Source: Arsenophonus sp964026495
GTDB lineage: Bacteria; Pseudomonadota; Gammaproteobacteria; Enterobacterales; Enterobacteriaceae
Reading direction: 5' to 3'
Assembly (NCBI RefSeq): GCF_964026495.1
Contig: NZ_OZ032148.1
Coordinates: 434,001-498,000 of the forward strand
Length of the DNA: 64,000 nt
Part shown: in pieces, positions 38,827 to 47,951 of the stretch
How the letters are laid out: every line of letters starts with the position of its first letter
How positions within the stretch are numbered: the stretch's first letter is position 1
Position numbers and translations under genes: made by a program
The notes under the pieces: model-generated
Told to the model about the DNA's origin: nothing
Database searches by the model: none
What the model saw: only the letters and a program-made list of their open reading frames with translations

Positions 38827-41295
38827 TCAAAATTTCTTTTGATTTAATTGTTTTATTAAAAGATTTTTTTTCGATATTTCATCTAAACATAATTGAGAAA
38901 AATTAACTTCTTTTTTTAACATTATTAATTCTTTTTCTTTTTCTTGATATTCATTACGATAACGACGACGGCGATGCCCACTAACTCTTAAGTGACGAGG
39001 TGATCTGCGTGATCTGCGTGGAAAAATACTAGTGTTTTTTTTGTTATTTTGATTTATTAATTGAACTTTATTTTGTTCTTTTATATCTAAAATACTTGCC
39101 TCCATGTTAATGTTTTTCGATTTATTGAATATCATTGATTTTTCACTTAACATAACAGATATTTGCTTTGATTTATTTGTTGTAGGAAATTGAATGTTTT
39201 TTTGTGCAATATCATTATCATTATATTGTTTTTTTCTTGAAATTTTATCATTTATAAGTTCTAATGGTTGTATTAATTTACATTTTTGATTATTCTTAGA
39301 AAGAAAAAATATTGGTTGTGTATTAGGTTTTTGTTTGATGAATTGTTTTGTTTTATTGTTTATTGTTAACGTTTTTTGTTTCTTATAATCTTCTTGAGTT
39401 GGGTTTATATTATCTTGAACAGTGTTGTTTTGATTATGATTTTCTCTTAATGAAAAATAAAGAGAGTTTTTAGTTTTTTCTTCTTTTTTTGTATTATATT
39501 CAATAATTTGATAATTATCTTCATATTTTTTATTTTTTGTTTTTTTTTCTATTGATTTTTCTAATTTTATAAAAAATATTTGTAAAAGAGCGCTTATTTT
39601 ATCAAATAAATTAATTTTATCAAATAAATTAATTAATTTTTTTTTGTTAATATTTTTTTTATTGGAAATAATTGTCTTATTTTTTGTAGATTGAGAAGTA
39701 AGAAGAGAAGTAGTAGTGTGTATAGATATTTTTTTTTCAACAGTATCATTATCTAGTAAGTTACTCATTTCAGCTTCATGATATTTAGCTAGGTAATAAC
39801 TTAATTTTGTAATTTCTTCACCCTTGCGAATACGAATCACATTAAAATTTGGTGATTGCATTTGGTCATTAGGAACAATAATAACACGTATATTATGTTG
39901 TCGTAATTCAATATCATTAACCGATTGACGTTTTTCATTTAGTAAATAAGAAGCAATTTGTATAGGTACAATAGCATGTATTTCGTGAGTATTATCTTTT
40001 AAAGCTTCTTCTTCTATTAAACGTAATATAGAAAGTGAAAGAGATTTGTTATCACGAATTTTCCCTGTTCCGCTACAACGAGGACAAAGATGATGAGTAG
40101 ATTCACCGAGAGATGGACTTAATCGTTGTCGTGACATTTCCAATAAACCAAAACGTGATATTCTAGCAATTTGAATACGTGCTCGATCTTGACGTACTGC
40201 TTCACGTAAACAATTTTCTACATCACGTTGATGACGCGCCGGTGTCATATCGATAAAATCAATAACAATAAGCCCACCTAAATCTCGTAAACGTAATTGA
40301 CGAGCAATTTCATCTGCTGCTTCTAAATTCGTATTTAGTGCTGTTTCTTCAATATCAACACCTCGAGTTGAACGTGATGAATTTATATCAATAGCTGTTA
40401 ATGCTTCCATTGTATCAATTACTAAAACACCACCTGATGGTAAGCGAACTTCACGCTGAAAAGCAGATTCAATTTGTGATTCAATTTGATAATGACTAAA
40501 AAGTGGTACTTCTCCATTGTAAAATTTTATTTTATTTACGAAATCACTACGACCAATTGCTTCAATATGATGACGAGCAATTTTAACAATTTTTTCATTG
40601 TCTATTAATATTTCTCTGATATCTGGTTGTAAGTAATCACGAAAAGCTCTTACAATAACGTTACTCTCTTGATGAATAAGAAAAGGGGCAGATCGATTTT
40701 CTGCTGCTTTTTTAATGGCTTCCCAATGTTTAATTCTATATTCTAAATCTTGTTGTAATGTTGCTGTTGATTTACCTAAACCTGCAGTACGGACAATTAA
40801 TCCCATACCATTTGGTATTGTCAATGAAGATAATGTTTCTTGTAATTCTGTACGGTCTTCACCATCAATACGTCTTGATATCCCTCCAGCTCTAGGATTA
40901 TTTGGCATTAAAACTAAATAACTACCGGCTAAACTAATAAAAGTAGTCAAAGCAGCACCCTTGTTTCCTCGTTTTTCTTTGTCAACCTGTATGATAAGTT
41001 CTTGTCCTTCTTTTACAACATCTTTTATATTAGGACGACCATGATTTTGATAATGATTTGGAAAATATTCACGTGAAATTTCTTTAATTGGAAGAAAACC
41101 ATGTTTTTCTGATCCATAATCAACAAATGCTGCTTCTAAACTAGGTTCTATACGAATAATTTTTCCTTTATAAATATTTGCTTTTTTTTGTTCATGTCCA
41201 GTATGTTCAATATCCAGATCATACAAGCGTTGTCCATCAACAAGAGCAACGCGTAATTCTTCTTTTTGAGTTGCGTTAATTAACATTCTTTTCAT
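38827..41295 (-). CDS. rne: ribonuclease E, shortened C-terminal scaffold
   Basis: Essential endonuclease for mRNA decay and tRNA/rRNA processing. The catalytic half (about residues 1-520) is complete: S1 domain 'KKANIYKGKIIRIEPSLEAAFVDYG', DNase I-like 'LGGLIVIDFIDM', and the zinc-link Cys404 and Cys407 of 'CPRCSGTG'. The C-terminal half is reduced to about 300 residues of Asn/Lys-rich linker. An amphipathic segment ('ISALLQIFFIKLEKS') stands where the membrane anchor lies, and the arginine-rich AR2 block is almost identical to E. coli ('RRSRRSPRHLRVSG'). The protein ends soon after AR2, so the enolase and PNPase sites are gone. Start at MKRML by homology; an ATG four codons upstream (41307) is also in frame. 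822 residues against 1061. Confidence 0.94.
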   Translation of the reverse strand: MKRMLINATQKEELRVALVDGQRLYDLDIEHTGHEQKKANIYKGKIIRIEPSLEAAFVDYGSEKHGFLPIKEISREYFPNHYQNHGRPNIKDVVKEGQELIIQVDKEKRGNKGAALTTFISLAGSYLVLMPNNPRAGGISRRIDGEDRTELQETLSSLTIPNGMGLIVRTAGLGKSTATLQQDLEYRIKHWEAIKKAAENRSAPFLIHQESNVIVRAFRDYLQPDIREILIDNEKIVKIARHHIEAIGRSDFVNKIKFYNGEVPLFSHYQIESQIESAFQREVRLPSGGVLVIDTMEALTAIDINSSRSTRGVDIEETALNTNLEAADEIARQLRLRDLGGLIVIDFIDMTPARHQRDVENCLREAVRQDRARIQIARISRFGLLEMSRQRLSPSLGESTHHLCPRCSGTGKIRDNKSLSLSILRLIEEEALKDNTHEIHAIVPIQIASYLLNEKRQSVNDIELRQHNIRVIIVPNDQMQSPNFNVIRIRKGEEITKLSYYLAKYHEAEMSNLLDNDTVEKKISIHTTTSLLTSQSTKNKTIISNKKNINKKKLINLFDKINLFDKISALLQIFFIKLEKSIEKKTKNKKYEDNYQIIEYNTKKEEKTKNSLYFSLRENHNQNNTVQDNINPTQEDYKKQKTLTINNKTKQFIKQKPNTQPIFFLSKNNQKCKLIQPLELINDKISRKKQYNDNDIAQKNIQFPTTNKSKQISVMLSEKSMIFNKSKNINMEASILDIKEQNKVQLINQNNKKNTSIFPRRSRRSPRHLRVSGHRRRRYRNEYQEKEKELIMLKKEVNFSQLCLDEISKKNLLIKQLNQKKF
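39597..39632. repeat. 18-bp in-frame tandem duplication inside rne
   Basis: Two identical 18-base units (39597-39614, 39615-39632) duplicate six residues (read as NLFDKI twice) just before the presumed membrane-anchor helix. The frame is preserved. Confidence 0.85.
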
Positions 41296-41307
41296 TATTA
41301 ATACCAT

Positions 41308-41841
41308 TGCTTTATTAAGTCAAAAAATTAGACTAAAAATGGTTACTATCAAATTAATAGTTTTTTATAAAATTATAAGTTTCTATTGATCAATTTTATT
41401 AAAACGCAATTTTTTTATTTACATCTTAAATTTAAAAGGGTTGATTCAAAATCAATGACTATTTTTACATTTTTTTATTAAATATGTATTTTTAGATATT
41501 TTGAATATTTTTTGATGTAAAAAACGTTTTTTATACTTTTAATACCATTTTTATATGTATTTTATCAAAAATAAACAAATATTGAATTATGAATATTTAT
41601 TTTAATAAACATTCTATTTAATTTTGATTATCTATACATTATTCTTTGCTTAAAGATGGATATCAAGAGAACTTTTATGTGGATTATATTTTTATGAAGA
41701 AAAGCAAAAAATAAAAAGAAAGTATAAAAATTAAAGTAAGTAATTTAATTAATTATGTTTTAAAAAAAATAAACAGAGTATTATAATATACATTTGTGAT
41801 ATTTCATAACAAAAAATATTTATGTCATATGTAATTATATA
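41308..41841. other. divergent rne/rluC intergenic region
   Basis: Same arrangement and similar length as in E. coli, where the long rne leader mediates autoregulation. The AT-rich sequence does not let me identify the leader hairpins. No gene is present. Confidence 0.45.
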
Positions 41842-42801
41842 ATGAAAATAAAAAATTCAAAACAATTTATCATTAATAATGATGAAGTCGGTAAACGTAT
41901 TGATAATTTTCTCTTAACACGTTTTAAAAATATTCCTAAGAGTAAGATTTATCGTATTATTCGAAAAGGTGAAGTAAGAATTAACAGTGGTAGAATAAAA
42001 CCTAAATATAAAATCCAAGAAGGAGATTTACTAAGAATTCCATTTCTTGAAATGAGAACAAAAAAAACGATTGTGCTTCATAAATTTAATCAAATAAATT
42101 TATTGATGAATAATATTCTTTATGAAGATGAATATTTACTTATTTTGAATAAGCCTTCTGGTATGGCTGTTCATGGAGGTACTGGAATACAATTTGGGAT
42201 TATTGAAACTTTGCGTGTGTTACGTTCTGAGACATATTTTTTAGAACTCGTACATAGGTTGGACCGTGATACTTCAGGTATTTTGTTGATAGCTAAAAAA
42301 CTTTCTGCTCTTAGAGCATTGCACGAACAATTACGTATGAAAAAAATGCAAAAAGAATATTTAGCTCTTGTAAAAGGTCAATGGCCATCACATATCAAAG
42401 TTATTGAAAAACCATTATCGAATAATGTTTTTAAACATGGTCAAAGAATAGTACAAGTTTCTAGTAATGGTAAACATGCAGAAACTAATTTTAAAATTAA
42501 AGAACGTTTTGTTAATACTACTTTACTTAAAGTTATTCCAATAACAGGAAAAAAACATCAGATTAGAGTACATACGCAATATGTAAAACATCCTATTATT
42601 TTTGATCATCGTTATGGTGATTTTAATTTTAATGAAAAATTACATTTTACAGGATTAAAACGCATTTTTTTACATGCTAATATATTAATATTTACTCATC
42701 CTTCAACAGGAGAAAAGTTAAGTTTTAAAGCACCGTTAGACGAACAACTTAAAACATTTTTAATAAAATTACGTAAAGAATTAAAATTTAAAAAATTATG
42801 A
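41842..42801 (+). CDS. rluC: 23S rRNA pseudouridine synthase RluC
   Basis: Makes pseudouridine at positions 955, 2504 and 2580 of 23S rRNA. 319 residues, the E. coli length. An N-terminal S4 RNA-binding domain (about 18-80, 'KIYRIIRKGEVRIN') precedes the RluA-type catalytic domain. The catalytic Asp is in 'VHRLDRDTSGILL', followed by 'KEYLALVKGQW' and 'TGKKHQIRVHTQYVKHPI'. It is divergent from rne as in enterics. The genes normally following, yceF and yceD, are missing before rpmF. Confidence 0.95.
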   Translation: MKIKNSKQFIINNDEVGKRIDNFLLTRFKNIPKSKIYRIIRKGEVRINSGRIKPKYKIQEGDLLRIPFLEMRTKKTIVLHKFNQINLLMNNILYEDEYLLILNKPSGMAVHGGTGIQFGIIETLRVLRSETYFLELVHRLDRDTSGILLIAKKLSALRALHEQLRMKKMQKEYLALVKGQWPSHIKVIEKPLSNNVFKHGQRIVQVSSNGKHAETNFKIKERFVNTTLLKVIPITGKKHQIRVHTQYVKHPIIFDHRYGDFNFNEKLHFTGLKRIFLHANILIFTHPSTGEKLSFKAPLDEQLKTFLIKLRKELKFKKL

Positions 42802-43767
42802 TAAATCTATTTTTTATGCGTTTTTTTAAAAAAAGATATGAATATTTTAAAAAAAATAGAATTAAATTCTATTATCAATATAATTAATTTTAAATGATCC
42901 TGTTGTTATAAAATAAATTTCTTTAAAAATATATAAAATATTAAAGAATATTAATATAAAAGTTCAATAGATTTAAAATCTTTTTATGCAATAGAAGCAA
43001 ATAAAATTTACTTTTATTATATTTTAGCGCAAATTTTTATTATATATAAATTTTAATTTTTATTAAATTAATTTCATTGCGGATTAATGCGTGATGACAG
43101 TGATGTTTTTCTTTTATAAAATCAAAGTTTATTTAGATATTTTTTGTTTTTTTTTGATATTTAATAGATAATTTTATTTAAGTAGGATTTAATATAATAT
43201 ATTTTATGTTCAATAGAAAATATTAAAAATACACATTAAATAAAATTATTAAATAATTAAAAAATATTTTAAAAACTATTTTTTTATGAGAAATAACATA
43301 AAATATTTTCTAAATTAGAATTTGATTATTTTTTAGTGTTGCTATTTTGAATAAAAATAAAAATTATTATATGTGATATTTTTATGCAATAATTTTATAT
43401 TATTGATATATTAATCATGATTATCAGTTCTGATACAGCTAATATATTATATATAAATAATTAATATATAATTATTATAAAAAAAAATATATAAAGCAAT
43501 TTAAATCAGAATATTAAATTAATAATTATGATATAATCATATTATTTCTTATAGATAAATCAATTACTTATTTATAATAACATTATAAATTAATTAGTTA
43601 TGATAAAAAACAAATAAAATAAATAATATTGGTTAAAAATTTTTTTTATGTTTGATAATTATTCATTCAAATGACAAATGTTAAAAAAACATTTAAAGTA
43701 AACATGTGCTTTCAAAAGTTATTTTTTTGAATTCAATGCTAAAAAGGAATAAAAAGGAATAAAAAGT
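42802..43767. other. spacer where yceF and yceD would lie
   Basis: Nearly 1 kb of AT-rich DNA between rluC and rpmF. yceD normally abuts rpmF. The bases just before rpmF could be the last codons of yceD (…AKKE then TAA near 43743-43751), but the match is too short to claim. The end holds the 10-bp repeat at 43741-43766. Confidence 0.4.
43741..43766. repeat. 10-bp repeat doubling the rpmF ribosome site
   Basis: aaaaaggaat repeated twice plus a partial third copy, immediately before the rpmF ATG. Each full copy contains AGGA; the nearer one is 10 bases from the start codon and is the probable Shine-Dalgarno site. Confidence 0.8.
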
Positions 43768-43938
43768 ATGGCTGTACAACAAAATAAAACTACTCGTTCT
43801 AAAAGAGGTATGCGTCGTTCACATGATACTTTAAAAATTAATGAAACATCAGTAGACAAAATTTCCGGTGAAACTCATTTACGTCATCATGTAACGGCTA
43901 ATGGCTATTTTCGTGGAAAAAAAATTATTAATAAATAA
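43768..43938 (+). CDS. rpmF: 50S ribosomal protein L32 (bL32)
   Basis: Small large-subunit protein of 56 residues (57 in E. coli). It starts MAVQQNKTTRSKRGMRRSHD and contains 'SGETHLRHH' and 'NGYFRGKK', a clean match to the zinc-independent enterobacterial form. It opens the classical rpmF-plsX-fabH-fabD-fabG-acpP-fabF cluster. Its length is too short for a simple 60-codon ORF cut-off, but homology leaves no doubt. Confidence 0.97.
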   Translation: MAVQQNKTTRSKRGMRRSHDTLKINETSVDKISGETHLRHHVTANGYFRGKKIINK

Positions 43939-43965
43939 TTACTTTTTTAATTTTTAAGTCATTTA

Positions 43966-43995
43966 ATTACATCTACCGGTAACATTAGATGTAAT
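43966..43995 (+). terminator. hairpin after rpmF, possibly plsX 5' end
   Basis: Perfect 9-bp arms attacatct / agatgtaat with a 12-base loop, 27 bases after the rpmF stop. There is no T run directly after it. The same bases translate as LPVTLDVI, like the start of PlsX (LTLALDVM), so the symmetry may be chance inside a relic. Confidence 0.35.
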
Positions 43996-44765
43996 CATAA
44001 AATATTTAAATTAAAATTTTTCTATATATGACTATTTAGTATACTTGAAGTAAGTCACAAGACACAATAAAGATCATTATGAATTAACATTTAAAATAAT
44101 TAATAAAAATATATATCTATATTTTATAGTATTCAAAAAAGAATCAAAAATTATTACTAAAATTAGATTTTATGATTAATAATATTATAGATAATTAACA
44201 AAAAAAATGTTGTCGAATCAATGATTCTTCAAATTACCTCAATTTTTTAAATTAAATATTCATAAGATACGTTCTTTTTATAAAGATTTAAATAATCAAA
44301 ATAAAAAAGTAATTAATTAGATCCTATGATCATTACTAATAATATTTATCAAGTCATTTCGATATTTTAAAAATATTTTTGGTAAATCGAATTAATTATC
44401 TTAATGGTATTTGCTTGAAAATAATATTTTTGTTTTTTTGTTGCATTTTAGGAAATCCATTTTGAATAATTTTAATGTTTTTATTGTATTCTAAATTAAG
44501 TTTTAAATATAAAATTACGATTTTTTCTCAAAGTTTTTCAATAATTAAATCGTGATTATAAATCATATAAACAAATATTTTTGTTATGCGAATTTTAATT
44601 AATTTAATGATATTTATTTTTTAGAATTAAATGTTATTGTTAAAAAAGTCATGTAGCTGCAAATTTAAAAGCATTTAAGAATAAAATTAAACCAGCGATC
44701 CAGGTGGTAGAAACTAAATTACCGATAAGATTGCTACTCGCTTGAATTGATTACCCAAGAGTGAT
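43972..44765 (+). pseudogene. plsX: plsX relic
   Basis: plsX encodes phosphate:acyl-ACP acyltransferase and normally sits between rpmF and fabH. The 3' end is clearly readable: from 44650 one frame gives HVAANLKAFKNKIK then PAIQVVETKLP, matching the SHGAAN..AF..AI.QAVQ.V..VP end of PlsX. A one-base frameshift leads to KIATRLN, a stop, and LPKSD, matching the IAARLE..LPKSD-type terminus. The 5' end may be LPVTLDVI at 43972. The interval is about 790 bases against 1071 for an intact gene, so internal deletion has also happened; the middle is unreadable. Confidence 0.8.
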
Positions 44766-44771
44766 GAAAAA

Positions 44772-45725
44772 ATGTATACAAAAATCTTAGGTACTGGCAG
44801 TTATTTGCCTGGACAAATTCGCACTAATGCTGATTTAGAAAAAATGGTAGATACTTCTGATGAATGGATAACTACTCGTACAGGAATTAAAGAACGTCGC
44901 ATTGCCACTATAGAAGATGATGTATCTACTATGGGTGCTAAAGCTGCTAAAAAAGCCTTAGCCATGGCAGGTATTGTAGCAAATGAAATTGATTTTATTA
45001 TTGTAGCAACAACTTCTTCTACTCATGCTTTTCCAAGTTCCGCATGTCAAATTCAACAAATATTAGGGATAAAAAATGGTGCTGCATTTGATGTTGCTGC
45101 TGCCTGCGCTGGTTTTACTTATGCTTTAAGTATTAGTGATCAATTCATTAAAACTGGAATGGCAAAGAAAGTATTAGTAATTGGTTCAGATGTATTATCT
45201 AGAGTATTAGATCCAAATGATCGCAGTACACTTATTTTGTTTGGTGATGCTGCTGGCGCAATTGTTGTAGGTTGCTCACGAGAACCTGGAATTTTGTCAA
45301 CACATTTACATGCTAATGGTAAATATGGTGATTTATTAACCTTACGGCATCAGGAACATAAAAAACGATCTAAACCAACTTATGTTGCAATGGCTGGTAA
45401 TGAAGTTTTTAAAATAGCAGTAAATGAATTAACTAATATTGTAGATGAAATATTAGAAAAAAATGCATTAGATAAATCAGAATTAGATTGGTTAGTTCCA
45501 CATCAAGCTAATTTAAGGATTATTCAAGCAACAGCTAAAAAACTTTCCATGCCAATGAATAAAGTTGTTATTACTTTAGATAGACACGGTAATACTTCAG
45601 CTGCTTCGGTACCTACAGCATTTGATGAAGCAGTAAGGGATGGACGTATAAAAAGAGGACAAATGGTATTACTTGAAGCTTTTGGTGGTGGTATTACTTG
45701 GGGTTCAGCTTTAATCCGTTTTTAA
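44772..45725 (+). CDS. fabH: beta-ketoacyl-ACP synthase III
   Basis: Starts each fatty-acid chain by condensing acetyl-CoA with malonyl-ACP. 317 residues, exactly the E. coli length. Catalytic Cys112 is in 'DVAAACAGFTYAL', the His of 'LVPHQANLRI' and the Asn of 'DRHGNTSAASVP' complete the triad, and 'EAFGGGITWGSALIRF' closes the thiolase fold. The plsX relic upstream runs in frame into its ATG without a stop. No strong Shine-Dalgarno site is seen. fabD follows 23 bases after the stop. Confidence 0.97.
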   Translation: MYTKILGTGSYLPGQIRTNADLEKMVDTSDEWITTRTGIKERRIATIEDDVSTMGAKAAKKALAMAGIVANEIDFIIVATTSSTHAFPSSACQIQQILGIKNGAAFDVAAACAGFTYALSISDQFIKTGMAKKVLVIGSDVLSRVLDPNDRSTLILFGDAAGAIVVGCSREPGILSTHLHANGKYGDLLTLRHQEHKKRSKPTYVAMAGNEVFKIAVNELTNIVDEILEKNALDKSELDWLVPHQANLRIIQATAKKLSMPMNKVVITLDRHGNTSAASVPTAFDEAVRDGRIKRGQMVLLEAFGGGITWGSALIRF

Positions 45726-45748
45726 ATAAAAATAAAATGAAAAATAAT

Positions 45749-46678
45749 ATGTCTAATTTTGTTATGGTTTTTCCTGGGCAAGGTTCTCAATCTATTGGTA
45801 TGTTATCTGATTTAGCAAAAAACTTTATAACAGTAGAAGAAACCTTTTATGAAGCTTCTGATGTTTTAGGATATAATTTATGGGATTTAGTAAAAAATGG
45901 TTCTAAAGAAGAATTAAATATAACATGGAAAACACAGCCGGCAATTTTATGTGCATCTATTGCAATTTTTCGAATATGGAAAAAAAAATATGGAATCATT
46001 CCTCAACTAATGGCAGGTCATAGTTTAGGTGAATATTCTGCTTTAGTATGTGCTGAAGTTATTGATTTCAAAGAAGCAATAAAGTTAGTAGAATTTCGTG
46101 GACAATTAATGGAAAAATTTGTTCCGATAGGTCAAGGAGCCATGTGTGCAATTATTGGTTTAGAGGAGAAATTAGTATTATCATTATGTCAACAAGCATC
46201 GGAAAAAGAAGTGGTTGAAATAGTAAATTTTAATTCACCAGAACAAGTAGTTATTGGAGGAGAGAAAAATGCTGTTAACAAAGCAGCTATGTTATGTAAA
46301 ACTTTTGGTGCAAAACGAATTTTACCATTATCTCTTACTGTACCTTCACATTGTCAATTATTGAAAGAAGCATCAAAACAATTAGAAAAAACATTGCGAA
46401 ATATTATTTTTCAAAAACCTAAAATTGATGTTATCAACAATGTTGATGTCAAAATAGAAAGTTCAGTAGAAAAAATAAAAGATGCTTTAGTGAGACAACT
46501 TTATAAGCCGGTACGTTGGGTCGAAATTATGCATTTTATAGATAAAAAAGGAATTAAAAAACTAGTAGAAATAGGTCCAGGTAAAGTATTGACAGGGTTA
46601 AGTAAACGTAGTTTACGTACAATGCATGCAATAGCAATTAATGATACTGCATCATTAAATATTGGGCTAAATATATAA
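45749..46678 (+). CDS. fabD: malonyl CoA-ACP transacylase
   Basis: Transfers malonyl from CoA to ACP to supply chain extension. The ATG at 45749 gives 309 residues, identical to E. coli length and starting MSNFVMVFPGQGSQ. The frame also opens upstream within fabH at 45698, but those residues are not in the family. Active Ser92 is in 'MAGHSLGEYSAL', the Arg in 'VEFRGQLM', and the catalytic His in 'VPSHCQLL'. 'GPGKVLTGL' is near the end. Part of the fab operon, fabG 29 bases downstream. Confidence 0.96.
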   Translation: MSNFVMVFPGQGSQSIGMLSDLAKNFITVEETFYEASDVLGYNLWDLVKNGSKEELNITWKTQPAILCASIAIFRIWKKKYGIIPQLMAGHSLGEYSALVCAEVIDFKEAIKLVEFRGQLMEKFVPIGQGAMCAIIGLEEKLVLSLCQQASEKEVVEIVNFNSPEQVVIGGEKNAVNKAAMLCKTFGAKRILPLSLTVPSHCQLLKEASKQLEKTLRNIIFQKPKIDVINNVDVKIESSVEKIKDALVRQLYKPVRWVEIMHFIDKKGIKKLVEIGPGKVLTGLSKRSLRTMHAIAINDTASLNIGLNI

Positions 46679-46707
46679 TGAATCAATAATTTAGTATTGA
46701 GGGAAAA

Positions 46708-47442
46708 ATGATTTTTAATGAAAAAATAGCATTAGTTACTGGAGCTAGTCGCGGTATTGGTCGGGCAACAGCTGAACTTTTAGTGCAACATGGTGCAAGA
46801 GTAATTGGAACTTCTACAAAGAAAATAGGTTCTGACTTAATTAATTCTTATCTTAGTAATAAAGGAAAAGGATATATTTTAAACGTAACAGATACTCAGT
46901 GTATGCATAATACTTTATCTAATATTTATGAAGAATTTGGAAAAATCGATATTTTGATTAATAATGCAGGTATCAGAAGTGATGATTTATTGATAAGAAT
47001 GAAAGAGGAAGAGTGGAATAAAGTTATCCATACAAATTTAACTTCAATATTTAATTTATCAAAAATCATAATTCGTTCAATGATAAAACAACGTTATGGT
47101 CGTATTATATCTATAGGATCTGTAGTGGGAACAATGGGGAATGTTGGACAAACAAATTATGCAGCAGCTAAAGCAGGTATAATTGCTTTTAGTAAATCAT
47201 TAGCGCGTGAAGTAGCTTCTCGCGGTATTACAGTAAATGTTGTTTCACCTGGTTTTGTAGAAACTGATATGACTCAAGCATTGAAAGGTAAAAAAAGAAC
47301 AGAAATTTTGTCTACTATCCCTATCGGAAGATTTGCTGATCCTAAAGAAATTGCCAATGCTGTGATATTTTTAGCTTCTGATAAAGCAGCTTACATCACT
47401 GGTGAAACATTACATGTTAATGGTGGCATGTATATGATTTAA
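46708..47442 (+). CDS. fabG: 3-oxoacyl-ACP reductase
   Basis: NADPH-dependent short-chain dehydrogenase reducing beta-ketoacyl-ACP. 244 residues, the E. coli length. The cofactor loop 'VTGASRGIGRATAEL', 'INNAGI', the catalytic Ser of 'ISIGSVVGTMGN', Tyr and Lys of 'YAAAKAG', and 'VSPGFVETDM' are all present. A GAGGGA ribosome site lies 6-9 bases before the ATG. It belongs to the fab operon; a 147-base spacer separates it from acpP. Confidence 0.97.
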   Translation: MIFNEKIALVTGASRGIGRATAELLVQHGARVIGTSTKKIGSDLINSYLSNKGKGYILNVTDTQCMHNTLSNIYEEFGKIDILINNAGIRSDDLLIRMKEEEWNKVIHTNLTSIFNLSKIIIRSMIKQRYGRIISIGSVVGTMGNVGQTNYAAAKAGIIAFSKSLAREVASRGITVNVVSPGFVETDMTQALKGKKRTEILSTIPIGRFADPKEIANAVIFLASDKAAYITGETLHVNGGMYMI

Positions 47443-47589
47443 AAACTAATTAACTTATGTGCATGATTAATGCTAAAATAACATATAATGTCACAATATT
47501 TGAATAGAAAAAATTAAGTTTTATAATTTTTCTTTATTTAAATGATAAAAATTATCGTGAAAGCGAGTTTTAATAGGAATTAAAATGGT

Positions 47590-47850
47590 ATGAGCACTAA
47601 AGAAGATCGTGTTGAGAAAGATATTGAAAAAGGTGTTAAGAAAATAATTGCAGAACAATTGGGTGTAAAAGAAGAGGAAGTTGCAAACAATGCTTCATTT
47701 GTTGAAGATTTAGGTGCCGATTCTCTTGACACTGTCGAATTAGTAATGGCCTTAGAAGAAGAGTTTGACATTGAAATTCCTGATGAAGAAGCAGAAAAAA
47801 TTACAACAGTAAAAGCCGCTATTGATTATATTGAAAATAATAAGTCATAA
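47590..47850 (+). CDS. acpP: acyl carrier protein with 8-residue helix-1 duplication
   Basis: Carries growing acyl chains on a phosphopantetheine arm attached to the Ser of 'GADSLDTVE' (Ser45 here). The body from 'KKIIAEQLG' onward is nearly identical to E. coli AcpP. However the protein has 86 residues instead of 78: the N-terminus reads MSTKEDRVEKDIEKGVKKII where E. coli has MSTIEERVKKII. The extra eight residues come from an imperfect 24-base direct duplication (47602-47625 and 47626-47649, 17 of 24 bases alike), each half resembling EERVKKII. This would lengthen helix 1 by about two turns. An ATG two codons-worth upstream in another frame (47585) is not used. Confidence 0.96.
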   Translation: MSTKEDRVEKDIEKGVKKIIAEQLGVKEEEVANNASFVEDLGADSLDTVELVMALEEEFDIEIPDEEAEKITTVKAAIDYIENNKS

Positions 47851-47885
47851 GAACATTGCTTCCATGATTAAAAGTTTTTATATAC

Positions 47886-47917
47886 ATATTCAGGCGGGTT
47901 AAAAACCGCCTGAATAT
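47886..47917 (+). terminator. GC-rich hairpin between acpP and fabF
   Basis: Perfect 12-bp arms atattcaggcgg / ccgcctgaatat with an 8-base loop, 35 bases after the acpP stop. No T run follows directly; one appears about 15 bases on (47932-47941). It may partially terminate or stabilise the abundant acpP transcript while allowing reading into fabF. Confidence 0.65.
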
Positions 47918-47951
47918 CCACTGGTCTTATATATTTTTTTTGGAGGATTAC

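Noticed and set aside
43710..43752. Possible last codons of yceD before rpmF
   Set aside because: A short frame ending AKKE-stop resembles the YceD end, but about ten residues of low-complexity similarity is not enough.
43966..43995. Strong terminator for rpmF
   Set aside because: Hairpin is real, but lacks a T run and overlaps the putative plsX start, so it is kept only as a low-confidence entry.
47580..47771. Minus-strand frame opposite acpP
   Set aside because: Serine-rich antisense of a highly conserved acyl carrier protein gene.
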